Source: Apoderus coryli (lineage: Eukaryota > Arthropoda > Insecta > Coleoptera > Attelabidae). From it: a DNA stretch of 64,000 nucleotides. The DNA lies in NCBI GenBank assembly GCA_911728435.2, contig OU452198.1, positions 6,544,001-6,608,000 of the forward strand, written 5' to 3'. Below the pieces are notes generated by a model. That model saw only the letters and a program-made list of their open reading frames with translations. It did no database searches and was not told where the DNA came from. Numbering within the stretch: the first letter of the stretch is position 1; every line of letters begins with the position of its first letter. Shown piece by piece: positions 20,040 through 29,062 of the stretch. The position numbers and the translations under genes were made by a program.

Positions 20040-21087
20040 AGTAATTTTATAGAATATTTTAATACATTCTTCTCCTCAATAGGTGTCGCCAAAAACTAAT
20101 ACATAGTGACCCTAAAATGTCATATTTCTATTTTGCGTAAATTATTTTCACATTCTTTTTTGTGCTCGTATTCTTATACGTTTGATGCTTATCTTCGCGT
20201 AGACTAGTCATAGTTATATACTATACTATATACATAAAAAGGATGAATGTAAAAAAACTGGTTTTATTTGCGATAAATAGTCAAGATTTTTAAATATTTT
20301 CACAAATTGATGATTTTTGTGAAAACCGTAAAACATAGGTAAATGACACCTTAAAACGAATCCCAGTTATTTTTGAGGGACTATTAAAATACTCCCATAC
20401 ACGGTGTTCTATTTAAAAAAAACAGAACTATGATAATACATACTTATCTCTTCTTTGGACCGCCCTGTATGCTTGCAGTGTTTTTCAAAATGTATTAGGT
20501 TAGCCCTGTTGTTTTAGTTTGTCAGTTTCAAAACCATGAGACGCTTATTTCATGCATCAAAGAGTGTCTTTCCTAATAGTATACAATGTGTCCAGAAACT
20601 AATGAACCAAGCGAAAGCCACAAATTCTAGAGCAGATTTCATGGCAATTCAACGCCAAACTTCTAATGCAAAATTGCTTCTGAAAGGAGTTATAGTTTTT
20701 AAAAGATGGCGGCTTAGCATAGGTTTTTTAAAGGTATCGCGAAAGCGCCTTTAGCCATTGGAGTGAAAGGTGAAAAAGATATTTCCCTAAATAGAAGCAT
20801 TCGTTAGCCATACACTGCTGAATTAAATTGCGAACTTAGGCGTCTAAACGGGTATCAACGGACATTTTTAATAAAAAACTTCTTTTTCACTAACTTTTGG
20901 AGAATTCTGACAACATTCTTAGGAAATATAAGGTATTCTTATCTCAATATGATAGAATGCTGCATTTTCGAGAAAAATTAAGTTTTAGTTTAATATGCGG
21001 TTTAACATAGTACCTATCAATTTGATTTACGATTGGTACAGTGATTATTTTAACAGTAAAAATTTTAAAAATTAAGTAGGGTATTAG
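20040..21087. repeat. Unassigned sequence with mariner-type tips
   Basis: Remnant tips lie at about 20401 (ACGGTGTTCTATTT) and 20457 (GGACCGCCCTGTATG). A 72-codon frame (20536-20754, starting MRRLFHASK) has no family I recognise. The remaining sequence shows nothing recognisable. Confidence 0.4.
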
Positions 21088-21224
21088 GTATTGTGAGTCT
21101 ATACAGGGTGTCCCAAATATAAGAAATGAACCATAGTTGTGTTTTTTTAAATGGAATGCCCTGTATATGAATATATTTTTGGATTCCCCGTTCAAAATAA
21201 ACCTAACTTTCATTAAAGTACATC

Positions 21225-21229
21225 TCACC
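21225..21229 (+). repeat. Target site duplication, left (TCACC)
   Basis: TCACC before the 5' LTR is repeated at 23987-23991 after the 3' LTR. The uninterrupted relative in copy 1 reads CATCTCATCTAAACC (about 16791), consistent with insertion here. Confidence 0.7.
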
Positions 21230-21518
21230 TGTTAGCTCTGTGCTACGCCAATGAACAATATTATATTCCGTCAATGCATGTCCAAGTGGTGATTCAGAGC
21301 GTTATCTTTAGTCTAGGAGAAGAGTGTTGGATAACAGAAAGATAAAGATGAGCGATAGAATAACTGCGTGCCTTGTAGTGTACGGACGTATATTAGTACT
21401 TCTTCTTTTTGTGGTTCTATTTATAGATATACCTAAATATATGCAACGTGTTGTAACAAGTTTGAAATATATATGTTTTGTTTAAGCTTTTGTTTTCGTT
21501 AATAACTAAAAGCTAATA
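21230..21518 (+). repeat. 5' LTR
   Basis: 289 bp, beginning TGTTAGCTCTG and ending CTAATA, with the short terminal inversion TGTTAG/CTAATA. I compared it with 23698-23986 line by line and saw no difference. The end could be placed three bases later (TCA) because those bases are shared by the primer site and the flank. Confidence 0.9.
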
Positions 21519-21534
21519 TCAGAAGTGGGATTTT
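21519..21534 (+). promoter_or_regulatory. Primer-binding site, tRNA-Leu type
   Basis: TCAGAAGTGGGATT directly after the LTR is complementary to the tRNA-Leu 3' region, offset about five bases from its CCA end. An offset tRNA-Leu primer is what I recall for the mdg3 group. Confidence 0.6.
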
Positions 21535-21606
21535 AAACGTGTACTTAGTGTATTCAGCGTGGCTGTTTGTGTAATTAAAAGTTGGGTAATTAAAAGACAA
21601 ATAAAA

Positions 21607-23079
21607 ATGAGTGAAGTACCATCAAATGTCGATATCGGTTCGACTTTAGAAACATTATTGCGGGGATTCTTGGATCGAATAGATTCTCGTGCAAACCCAA
21701 TACCAAATTTACCTTTAAATGATTCTGTAAATTTACCAAATTTTGTACCGGGAAGAGATGATCCGCACCAATGGATAGATGAAATTTCAAAATTAAGTAG
21801 TGATTTGGGTTGGAATGATGGAATTATTATAACGAGAATTTCAAAATGTTTTGACGGTGAGGCAGGAGTTTCAAGATATTACAACTTGATTGACGATCAT
21901 ATTGCTCGTTTGAGTTGTAGTAAGTATTTTACAACGCTTGATATGGCAGCTGGTTTCCACCAAATTAAAGTTCATTCTGATTCAGTAGAAAAACTGGCAT
22001 TCGTAACCCCTGTTGGTCAGTATGAGTTTTTACGAATGCCTTTTGGTCTAGCGAATGCTCCGTCAATTTTTCAGCGAGCTATAAATATTGCACTAAAGGA
22101 GGAAATCGAAAAGGATATAGTGCTTGTTTATATGGACGATATCCTTATCCCTTCTCAAACTATTGAGGAGAGTCTCCAGAACTTACGTGTGGTTTTCTCA
22201 ACATTAAAGTTACATGGATTTTCTGTAAACATAAAGAAATGTAAGTTTTTACAGGAGGAGGTTGAATATTTAGGTCGTTTAATCTCAAATGGAAGCGTCA
22301 AACCTAGTCCCTCTAAAGTGCAAGCTTTAAAATCCATTCTTCCCCCTTCCAATATTAAAGAAGTTCGCCAATTTTTAGGACTTGCAGGTTACCTCCGGAA
22401 ATTTGTACCCGAATTCTCTGTGAAGACCCGAATTATCTCAAACCTTTTGCGAAAAGATGAACCCTGGATATGGAATGATGAGCATACGAGATCATTTCGT
22501 TATATTGTAGATATTCTAACAAATCAACCAGTCTTAGCTATTTTTAATCCTTTGCTTCCAACTGAGCTCCATACCGATGCCAGTACTCTGGGTTTCGGAG
22601 CAATTGTTTTTCAAATTCATGATGGGGTTAAAAAAGTAGTAGCTTATTTCAGTAAAGCAACTTCGGATGTGGAATCACGGTACCACTCGTACGAGTTGGA
22701 AACTTTAGCAGTAGTTTATGCTTTAAAACATTTCCGACATTATTTTGTAGGTATTTCATTTACTCTTTTTACCGATTGCAACTCGCTAAAAAGTTCACAA
22801 TACAAGCGCGATCTGATTCCACGCGTTAGCCGCTGGTGGATGTTTTTGCAGGATTTTGATTTCAATATTACTCATAAACCTGGAAATCAAATGGCTTATG
22901 TCGATTATTTAAGTCGCAATCCACCAAAACAGTTAAATATTTCTGAAAAAGAAAATACTAATGAGCAACAATTAAATTTGTTGCATGTATATCACATTAT
23001 GTTTCAATTGAGTTATTCTGGTGTGATGCTTGGGCATATACATTGCTTTCTGGCGGATATCACATTAAATTTCAATTGA
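21607..23079 (+). CDS. Gag-reverse transcriptase-RNase H fusion ORF of the deleted LTR element
   Basis: The ATG at 21607 (MSEVPSNVDIG) gives 490 residues. Residues 1-85 look like the N-terminus of an mdg3-type Gag. At about residue 86-90 (FDGEAGVSRYYNLIDD) the frame passes without a break into the polymerase just before motif A, so gag's end, the protease and the fingers are deleted. Motif A is FTTLDMAAGFH, the active site YMDD (about 175-178), followed by FLGLAGYLRKF and an RNase H with LHTDAS, YELETLAV and FTDCNS. The last 25 or so residues come from the minisatellite. The integrase is absent. The frame being open is striking, but a polymerase without fingers is unlikely to work. Confidence 0.85.
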   Translation: MSEVPSNVDIGSTLETLLRGFLDRIDSRANPIPNLPLNDSVNLPNFVPGRDDPHQWIDEISKLSSDLGWNDGIIITRISKCFDGEAGVSRYYNLIDDHIARLSCSKYFTTLDMAAGFHQIKVHSDSVEKLAFVTPVGQYEFLRMPFGLANAPSIFQRAINIALKEEIEKDIVLVYMDDILIPSQTIEESLQNLRVVFSTLKLHGFSVNIKKCKFLQEEVEYLGRLISNGSVKPSPSKVQALKSILPPSNIKEVRQFLGLAGYLRKFVPEFSVKTRIISNLLRKDEPWIWNDEHTRSFRYIVDILTNQPVLAIFNPLLPTELHTDASTLGFGAIVFQIHDGVKKVVAYFSKATSDVESRYHSYELETLAVVYALKHFRHYFVGISFTLFTDCNSLKSSQYKRDLIPRVSRWWMFLQDFDFNITHKPGNQMAYVDYLSRNPPKQLNISEKENTNEQQLNLLHVYHIMFQLSYSGVMLGHIHCFLADITLNFN

Positions 23080-23534
23080 GTTATTCTGGTGTGATGCTTG
23101 GGCATATACATTGCTTTCTGGCGGATGTCACATTAAGTTTTAATTAAGTTATTCTGGTGTGATGCTTGGGCATATACATTGCTTTCTGGCGGACATCACA
23201 TTAAGTTTTAATTAAGTTATTCTGGTGTGATGCTTGGGCATATACATTGCTTTCTGGCGGATATCACATTAAGTTTCAATTGAGTTACTCTGGTGTGATG
23301 CTTGGGCATATACATTGCTTTCTGGCGGATGTCACATTAAGTTTTAATTAAGTTATTCTGGTGTGATGCTTGGGCATATACATTGCTTTCTGGCGGATAT
23401 CACATTAAGTTTCAATTGAGTTATTCTGGTGTCATGTTTGGACATTTACATTGCTTTCTGGCATATATCACGCAGATTTTAAGGTAATTTATCTGTGCGA
23501 TGCTTGGGCATATGCATTGCCTTCTGGTAGATAA
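22991..23534 (+). repeat. 68-bp minisatellite, about 8 units
   Basis: Units start at 22991, 23059, 23127, 23195, 23263, 23331, 23399 and 23467, spaced exactly 68 bp. The last is degenerate. The consensus contains TTCTGGTGTGATGCTTGGGC and TACATTGCTTTCTGGCGG. Two variants occur, with TTTCAATTGAG or TTTTAATTAAG. The array overlaps the 3' end of the ORF and replaces the integrase region. Confidence 0.95.
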
Positions 23535-23578
23535 AGCACAGTATTTTAATTGATTTTAAGTTACTCATAACTTACAAA

Positions 23579-23722
23579 ATGTCTTCTTACATTCAGAATG
23601 CAAATGAGTCAGTAGATCCAGTCTCTGAGACGATCTCTGTGAGTCAGGATGGAACCGAACAAATTGGGCCGAGAACGTCCCTGCGTCAGGTTGGCCGTGT
23701 TAGCTCTGTGCTACGCCAATGA
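23579..23722 (+). CDS. Short terminal ORF running into the 3' LTR
   Basis: A 47-residue frame starts MSSYIQNANESV and ends ..VSSVLRQ, using the first 25 bases of the 3' LTR. It may be the remaining C-terminal tail of the integrase/pol polyprotein, since pol ends of Ty3/gypsy elements often extend into the LTR. With no homologue in hand this is an inference. Confidence 0.35.
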   Translation: MSSYIQNANESVDPVSETISVSQDGTEQIGPRTSLRQVGRVSSVLRQ

Positions 23723-23986
23723 ACAATATTATATTCCGTCAATGCATGTCCAAGTGGTGATTCAGAGCGTTATCTTTAGTCTAGGAGAAGAGTGTTGGAT
23801 AACAGAAAGATAAAGATGAGCGATAGAATAACTGCGTGCCTTGTAGTGTACGGACGTATATTAGTACTTCTTCTTTTTGTGGTTCTATTTATAGATATAC
23901 CTAAATATATGCAACGTGTTGTAACAAGTTTGAAATATATATGTTTTGTTTAAGCTTTTGTTTTCGTTAATAACTAAAAGCTAATA
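23698..23986 (+). repeat. 3' LTR
   Basis: Same 289 bp as 21230-21518, followed by TCACC at 23987-23991. No clear polypurine tract precedes it. The bases just upstream read GTCAGGTTGGCCG. Confidence 0.9.
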
Positions 23987-24606
23987 TCACCTAAACCTGA
24001 CAGTTTTTTAAATATTTAAATTTTTATAAAAATATAGACATAATATGAAAGAACAAATTCACACCTATTTGTTTGTTCTTTTTAAGCCAGTCTGGGCTGA
24101 TAAATATACCCACTCATCACTTGTTACGCCAAAAAAAAACCCGCAATACTAAATACAGGGTGTCCAATAATATAATTTATATGAACGTAAAGTTTAATTC
24201 TAAATAACTTGTTTATTTCAAATGGAACACCCAGTATATGAGGTCAAAATTAGATGCATAAAGTAATTATCTGTCAAATATTATAATACTTGGAAAATGC
24301 ACATATTCATGATATTAGGGAAATTTGAAATTGAATCTCTTAGTTTCATGTAGACCACCATGTATTTGATGATGCAAAAATTAAAGTTAAATTAAAGTTT
24401 TCTTATAGATATGTATACTTATCTTTAATTTTGCATGGAAGAGGCAATAAGAGAAAGAATTTTCAAAAATATAATATTTATCAAGTCAGCCATGAGAATT
24501 TGAGAAGATAGAATACATTTCTTTTAATTTGATATTTACTGTCGAATAGTCTGTTGAAAATTCTTACTTAAGAGTTGAGAATTTTTCAGAAAACAGTTTT
24601 TTATCT

Positions 24607-25039
24607 GTGACATTTGATTTAATTCAATTCAAAAATGCGAACCTATTCCAAAGGAGAAAGAATAGACATGATTTTTATTCTGGGAGAATGGTCCAAAAAC
24701 GCTTTACTGGCATCGCGAGTTTACGCTCAAAGGCTCCTGGGGCAAAATCACCCCAAAAAAGCGGTCTTCGAGAGACTGTTAAGGCAGTTTAACGAAAGAT
24801 ACCACCCAAACACAGTGCAACTGCATCAATAACTTTTCAATATTGATTTTAAATCGTGTTGAATTTTGTACATGGGCCAGGAACAAAATCATCGCAAATG
24901 AAAACTTTTTTAATAGAGGAGATGAAGAACCAAATAAATGAAGCGTTTAGAAGCGTTACACCAGGTTAAAGTTGTTGAAGGATTTAAGAAAAGGATTCAT
25001 ATGTGCCTAGAGTCCAATCATTTTGAACATTTATTATAA
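24607..25039 (+). pseudogene. Mariner-like transposase deletion derivative, copy 2
   Basis: The start is ATGCGAACCTATTCC (24635). It encodes TYSKGERIDMIFILGEWSKN and a DUF4817-like helix-turn-helix to about residue 65 (RYHPNTVQLHQ), then stops. About 120 bases later the C-terminal end appears (INEAFRSVTPG, then KKRIHMCLESNHFEHLL before the stop near 25039). The whole DDE core between them is missing. The same deleted structure occurs at 27677-28108, so the deletion predates the duplication of this family. Confidence 0.75.
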
Positions 25040-25974
25040 AATTTATCAGTTTTTATGAAGGTATATCTTGTTATTTAATTTAAGTGAAAAATTTATTTAT
25101 TTATTATGTTATTGTTTAAATTATGGTTTGTCAAATTCTCATGGCCGACATGACAAATATAATTTTAAAAAATTCTTCCTATTACTACCAATATGTGCTT
25201 TTTCCATACATTAAAAAAATATACATATCTATAAGAAAACCTCATAGTGATTAATAGATAATTAATTTCATCATGTTCAAATACAGGGTGGTCTACATGA
25301 AATTAACAGGTTCAATTAAAAATTCGCATAATATTATGAATATGTGCATTTTCCACGAAAACGTCAAGAGTTATCCATAGGAAAGTATTATATAATATTT
25401 GACAGAGAATTACTTTGTGCATCTAATTTTTACCTCATATACCGGGTGTTGCATTTGAAATACACAAGTTATTTAGAATTAAACTTTACGTTCATATAAG
25501 TTATATTATTGGACACCCTGTATTTAGTATTTGTGATTTTTTATATTTGGCGTAACAAGTGATGAGATATTTATCAGCCTAGACTGGCTTAAAAAGAACA
25601 AACAAATAGGTGTGAATTTTTTCATTCAAATTATGTCTATATTTTTATTAAAACATAAATATTTAAAAAACTATCAGGTTTAGGTTAGATGTGCCTAAAT
25701 GAAATTTAGGTTTATTTTGAACAGGGAATCTAAAAATTTATTCATATACAGGGCATTCCATTTAAAAAAATGCAACTATGGTTAATTTCTTATATTTGGG
25801 ACACCCTGTATAGACTCACAATATTTTTAAAATGTAGCCATAAATCATTTTTATCGAACCCACGAATAAAACTTTAAGGAAATTAAATAGTTTAACCACA
25901 GTATTCCGTGTCGTATGGCGTGAATAACCCTGTATATACGTTCCAACTACCTAACTGGTGAAATTTTAACCGCT

Positions 25975-26160
25975 ATTTAAACCCCCACCAAGGGTATCTT
26001 ATAATTTTATAATAACTACCAGTCGGGAGTTCTTGTAATCTCTCTATAGATCATAAAAAATCGGTTGTCACCCTAAAACTTTGCCGACTAGTTATAATAT
26101 AATCAAAAATATATGACCTACGTAACCAAACAGAATTTTAATAATTATTATAATTGTATT
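25975..26160 (+). repeat. Unfilled relative of the DD41D insertion site
   Basis: From about 26060 the sequence matches 3020-3067 (CCCTAAAACTTTGCCGAC, then ATAATATAATCAAAAATATA) and passes straight into the equivalent of 5157 onwards (ACCTACGTAACCAAACAG), without the transposon. The block at about 25945 (TTCCAACTACCTAACTGGTG) matches the inner inverted repeat at 5386. I see no gene. Confidence 0.75.
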
Positions 26161-26639
26161 ATTTCCACTAAACTAACGTAACAAACTAACTACTCGTACT
26201 TTATTCCTTCTTGTATTTATCCTCTAACAGTAGGTATACCTACATAATATTACCATAGATGTTTATTTATTCTCTGATATTACTGTACATGGCTAAAGTT
26301 AATAATCCCTACTCCTAGTACATACGCATATACATAATATACTATACCACATACAACTAAATATTAATAATATAAGTACGACAAAACCATTAGATTTTTG
26401 TCTCACTGTGTATAAACAGCGCCATCTCTTCAATACTGTCCCAACTACGCATTATATGTTTGTTGCCTACATTTATAAAAAAATTATAAGAAAATGGCGG
26501 ATATTTGAAGGGAAATATGAGGGATTTTTTTAAATATGGATATTGTCTAATACAGAAAGTTTTCACGTACAATTTTAATTACAAGTGATTGCTAAATATG
26601 TAAATAAGGTAATAAAGTAATATTATCATTATTAAATAT
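26161..26639. other. No gene recognised
   Basis: AT-rich spacer with only chance frames, including a 60-codon one on the minus strand at 26390-26572 without recognisable features. Confidence 0.45.
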
Positions 26640-27180
26640 TAGAATCATAGCACAAAATGAGGAAAAAGTTGCTGACTTTGAACTCAATTTATTAAGTAAT
26701 TATTTATTGTTGTAGCGTCAAAATAGCTTATTACCTAATCCAAACCTTAGTCTTTAAAACCCTATTAAAATTTTTGCTACGAGATACGTATTAGTGGAGA
26801 TTTCCATCCACAAAAATATATCTGTAAATGTGAAAAAATTACCCATGTTTGAACTCAATTTATGAGTTAACTATTTAATCTTTCCGCTTGAAAATACTTC
26901 ATTACCTAATCCCATCTTTTGTCTTTAAAACCCTATGAAAATTTTTGCTAGCAGATACGTCTTAGTGGCGACTACCATGCGCAAAATTATGCCTGCAAAG
27001 CGAAATATGATGATTTTCTAACTCTGTTTTTGAACTAACTATCCAATATTTCAACTTCAAAATACTTCAATACCTAATCCCATCTTTACTCTTTAACTCC
27101 CTATCAAAATTTTTGTTACCAGATACGTATTAGTGGAGTCTACCATGCGCAAAAATAGGTCTGCAAACGATTGTATTCAA
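26640..27180 (+). repeat. Three degenerate tandem units of about 170 bp
   Basis: ACCTAAT begins equivalent segments at 26733, 26904 and 27072 (171 and 168 bp apart). Each continues with TCTTTAA..CCCTAT and AAAATTTTTGCTA, then AGATACGTATTAGTGG. Divergence between units is considerable. Length is in the range of insect satellite monomers. Confidence 0.8.
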
Positions 27181-27605
27181 ACGCCCCTCTTAACCAAAAA
27201 CGCCATGGTGAAATAATCAACACCATGCAAGGAATTTCTTCAACAGTGGAAATTAACAATCCGTCAACTTCAGCAAACTCTTCTTCCAATTTAACATTTA
27301 CCAATTGTACTTTTCACAACTGTAGTTTTAAATAAAAATGAATAATATTTGTTTGATTAAAACTAATACATTTTGTATTGAAAATTATTAAACGTCAGAT
27401 TGACAATCACATTTTTGATATCTACAAAGTAAAAAATTATCTTATGGAATACTCCTCGGGCCTTGATAAATACTCAAAATTTTGTCATAAAGAATCCTTC
27501 AAGCGAGTTGCTCAAAGATAATAGCCCTCGGCCTGCGGCCTTGGGCTATTATCAAGCAACACGCTTTCGGCATTCTCTAAGACAAAATTATCTCGGTATT
27601 CTCAA
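27181..27605. repeat. AT-rich spacer with a GC-rich palindrome
   Basis: The only clear structure is at about 27519-27555: GATAATAGCCCTCGGCC facing GGCCTTGGGCTATTATC around a short centre. It is flanked by GAGTTGCTC and GAGAATAC-like short repeats. This may be the end of an unknown DNA transposon. No protein frame is seen. Confidence 0.5.
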
Positions 27606-28412
27606 GACCTAGGGGTATTACTACTGAAAATTCTTACCTAAGAGTTGGGAATTTTTCATAAAACAGTTTTTTATCTGTGACATTTGATTTAATACAATTA
27701 AACAAAAATGGAACCTATTCCAAAGGAGAAAGAATAGACATGATTTTTATTCTGGGAGAATGGTCCAAAAACGCTTTACTGGCATCGCGAGTTTACGCTC
27801 AAAGGTTGCCGGCGCAAAATCATCCCAAAAAAGCAGTCTTCAAGAGACTGTTAAGACAGTTTAACGAAAGATACCATACAAACACAGTGCAACTGCATCA
27901 AGAACTTTTCAATATATATTTTAAATCAAATTGAATTTTGTACATGAACAGGAACAAAATCATCGAAAATGAAAACTTTTTGAATAGAGGAGATGGAGTA
28001 GCAAATAAACGAAGCCTTTAGAAGCGTTACACCAGGTTAAAGTTGTTGAAGGATTTAAGAAAAGGATTCAAATGTGCCTAGAGTCCAATCATTTTGAATT
28101 TTTTTATAAAATTTATCAGTATTTATGTATATCTTGTTATTTAATTTAAGTTAAAAATGTATTTATTTATTGTGTTATTGTTTAAATATATGGTTTTTCA
28201 AATTCTCATGGCTGACTTGACAAATATTATAATTTTGAAAAATTCTTCCTATTACTACCAATATGTGCTTTTTCCACGCAAAATTAAAAATATACATATC
28301 TATAGGAAAACCTTATAGTGATTAATAGATAATTAATTTCATCATCATCAAATACAGGCTGGTCTACATGAAATTAACAGGTTCAATTAAAAATTAGCCT
28401 AATATTATGAAT
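27606..28412 (+). mobile_element. Long-TIR mariner-like element, copy 3 (partial)
   Basis: It matches the centre and right arm of copy 2: the TTGAAAATTC..CTAAGAGTTG leader, the transposase remnant, the ATTCTCATGGCTGACTTGAC block and the tip CAGGCTGGTCTACATG at about 28355. It stops at about 28412. The left arm is absent. Confidence 0.7.
27677..28108 (+). pseudogene. Mariner-like transposase deletion derivative, copy 3
   Basis: An 85-residue frame contains TYSKGERIDMIFILGEWSKN and the helix-turn-helix region to about RYHTNTVQLHQELF, one stop later than in copy 2. The C-terminal end follows (RSVTPG, KKRIQMCLESNHFE) up to about 28108. The DDE core is deleted at the same place as at 24607-25039. 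It cannot catalyse transposition but might still bind DNA through its helix-turn-helix if expressed. Confidence 0.75.
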
Positions 28413-29054
28413 ACAAGATGGACTACTTTTCTGTTTATTCCAAAAATTATATCGAATTCATGCGTGACTTTTGGTACTCACTGTATAAATTGCACCTGCA
28501 GCATATTATATTATGTGTGCTTAGATTTCTTATCATCTGCGTCTGCACAAGTGATTATTTCAACCCAAGAAGCATTTCTGACTCCATCCATTTGAAATAA
28601 AAATATTTAAAAAAGATTGTTTTGTCATTAAGTAAATATGACAGTGTAATTTATCACAAGAGTGTGATGGCTACGAAGTTCATTTAAATTTTAAAAACAT
28701 GGAATTCTCAAAACTGCCAATTCAATTGAAATTCCATTCACTATGAATCGGTAAATAGATATATCAGTTTTTCTACGTATTATTATCTTTTGGTTTTATT
28801 GTATTCAGCGGAATAAAAAAGGTATAGATAGTTTAAGTAATCACCTTGCGTACCTACCATAGTAAGTTTATCACAAACTAATCCACCGAGGAGGTATATG
28901 TCGCGTATACCTCTACCTACATGTATTTGTTTTGCCTTTCGTGGGAATATCAATCAAAAAGATCGTATTTACTAACATTTTCATTATTTTGTCACGTATT
29001 ATGTTGTCGCAGTTCGAAAAATGGTACCGTTTGAAATCTACTACAAAAACTAAT
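28413..29054. other. No gene recognised
   Basis: Two overlapping frames of about 60 codons at 28407-28600 end just before an AATAAA near 28597. I find no family for either. The rest is AT-rich spacer. Confidence 0.4.
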
Positions 29055-29062
29055 TTCATCAT

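Larger units (their letters stand above)
21230..23986 (+). mobile_element. Internally deleted mdg3-like Ty3/gypsy LTR retrotransposon
   Basis: Two 289-bp LTRs, identical by eye, flank a 2.2-kb interior between TCACC duplications. The interior holds a tRNA-Leu-type primer site, one long ORF joining the Gag N-terminus to the reverse transcriptase-RNase H, a 68-bp minisatellite and a short ORF that enters the 3' LTR. Most of gag, the protease, the first part of the polymerase and the integrase are missing, so it cannot move alone. Identical LTRs mean a recent insertion, so the deleted form was probably itself mobilised. mdg3 affinity is inferred from the polymerase sequence and primer site. Confidence 0.9.
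21088..25936. mobile_element. Long-TIR mariner-like element, copy 2 (split by an LTR retrotransposon)
   Basis: The left arm runs 21088-21229 and 23987-24400. The right arm runs about 25230-25936 and ends GAATAACCCTGTA. The tip series is mirrored: CAGGGTGTCCCAAAT (21104) with its complement near 25795, ATGCCCTGTA (21157) with 25750, CAGGGTGTCCAATAAT (24155) with 25513, ACACCCAGTATA (24223) with 25441, and GACCACCATGTA (24351) with 25285. The centre holds the remains of a transposase (24607-25039). The arms are about 650-700 bp without the insertion. Confidence 0.7.

Noticed and set aside
26640..27180. CRISPR-like array
   Set aside because: Three degenerate units of about 170 bp without spacers in a eukaryotic context; simple tandem duplication explains it.
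28407..28600. Two overlapping 60-62-codon frames as a small gene
   Set aside because: No start context, homology or splice evidence favours either frame; they overlap the end of a transposon copy.
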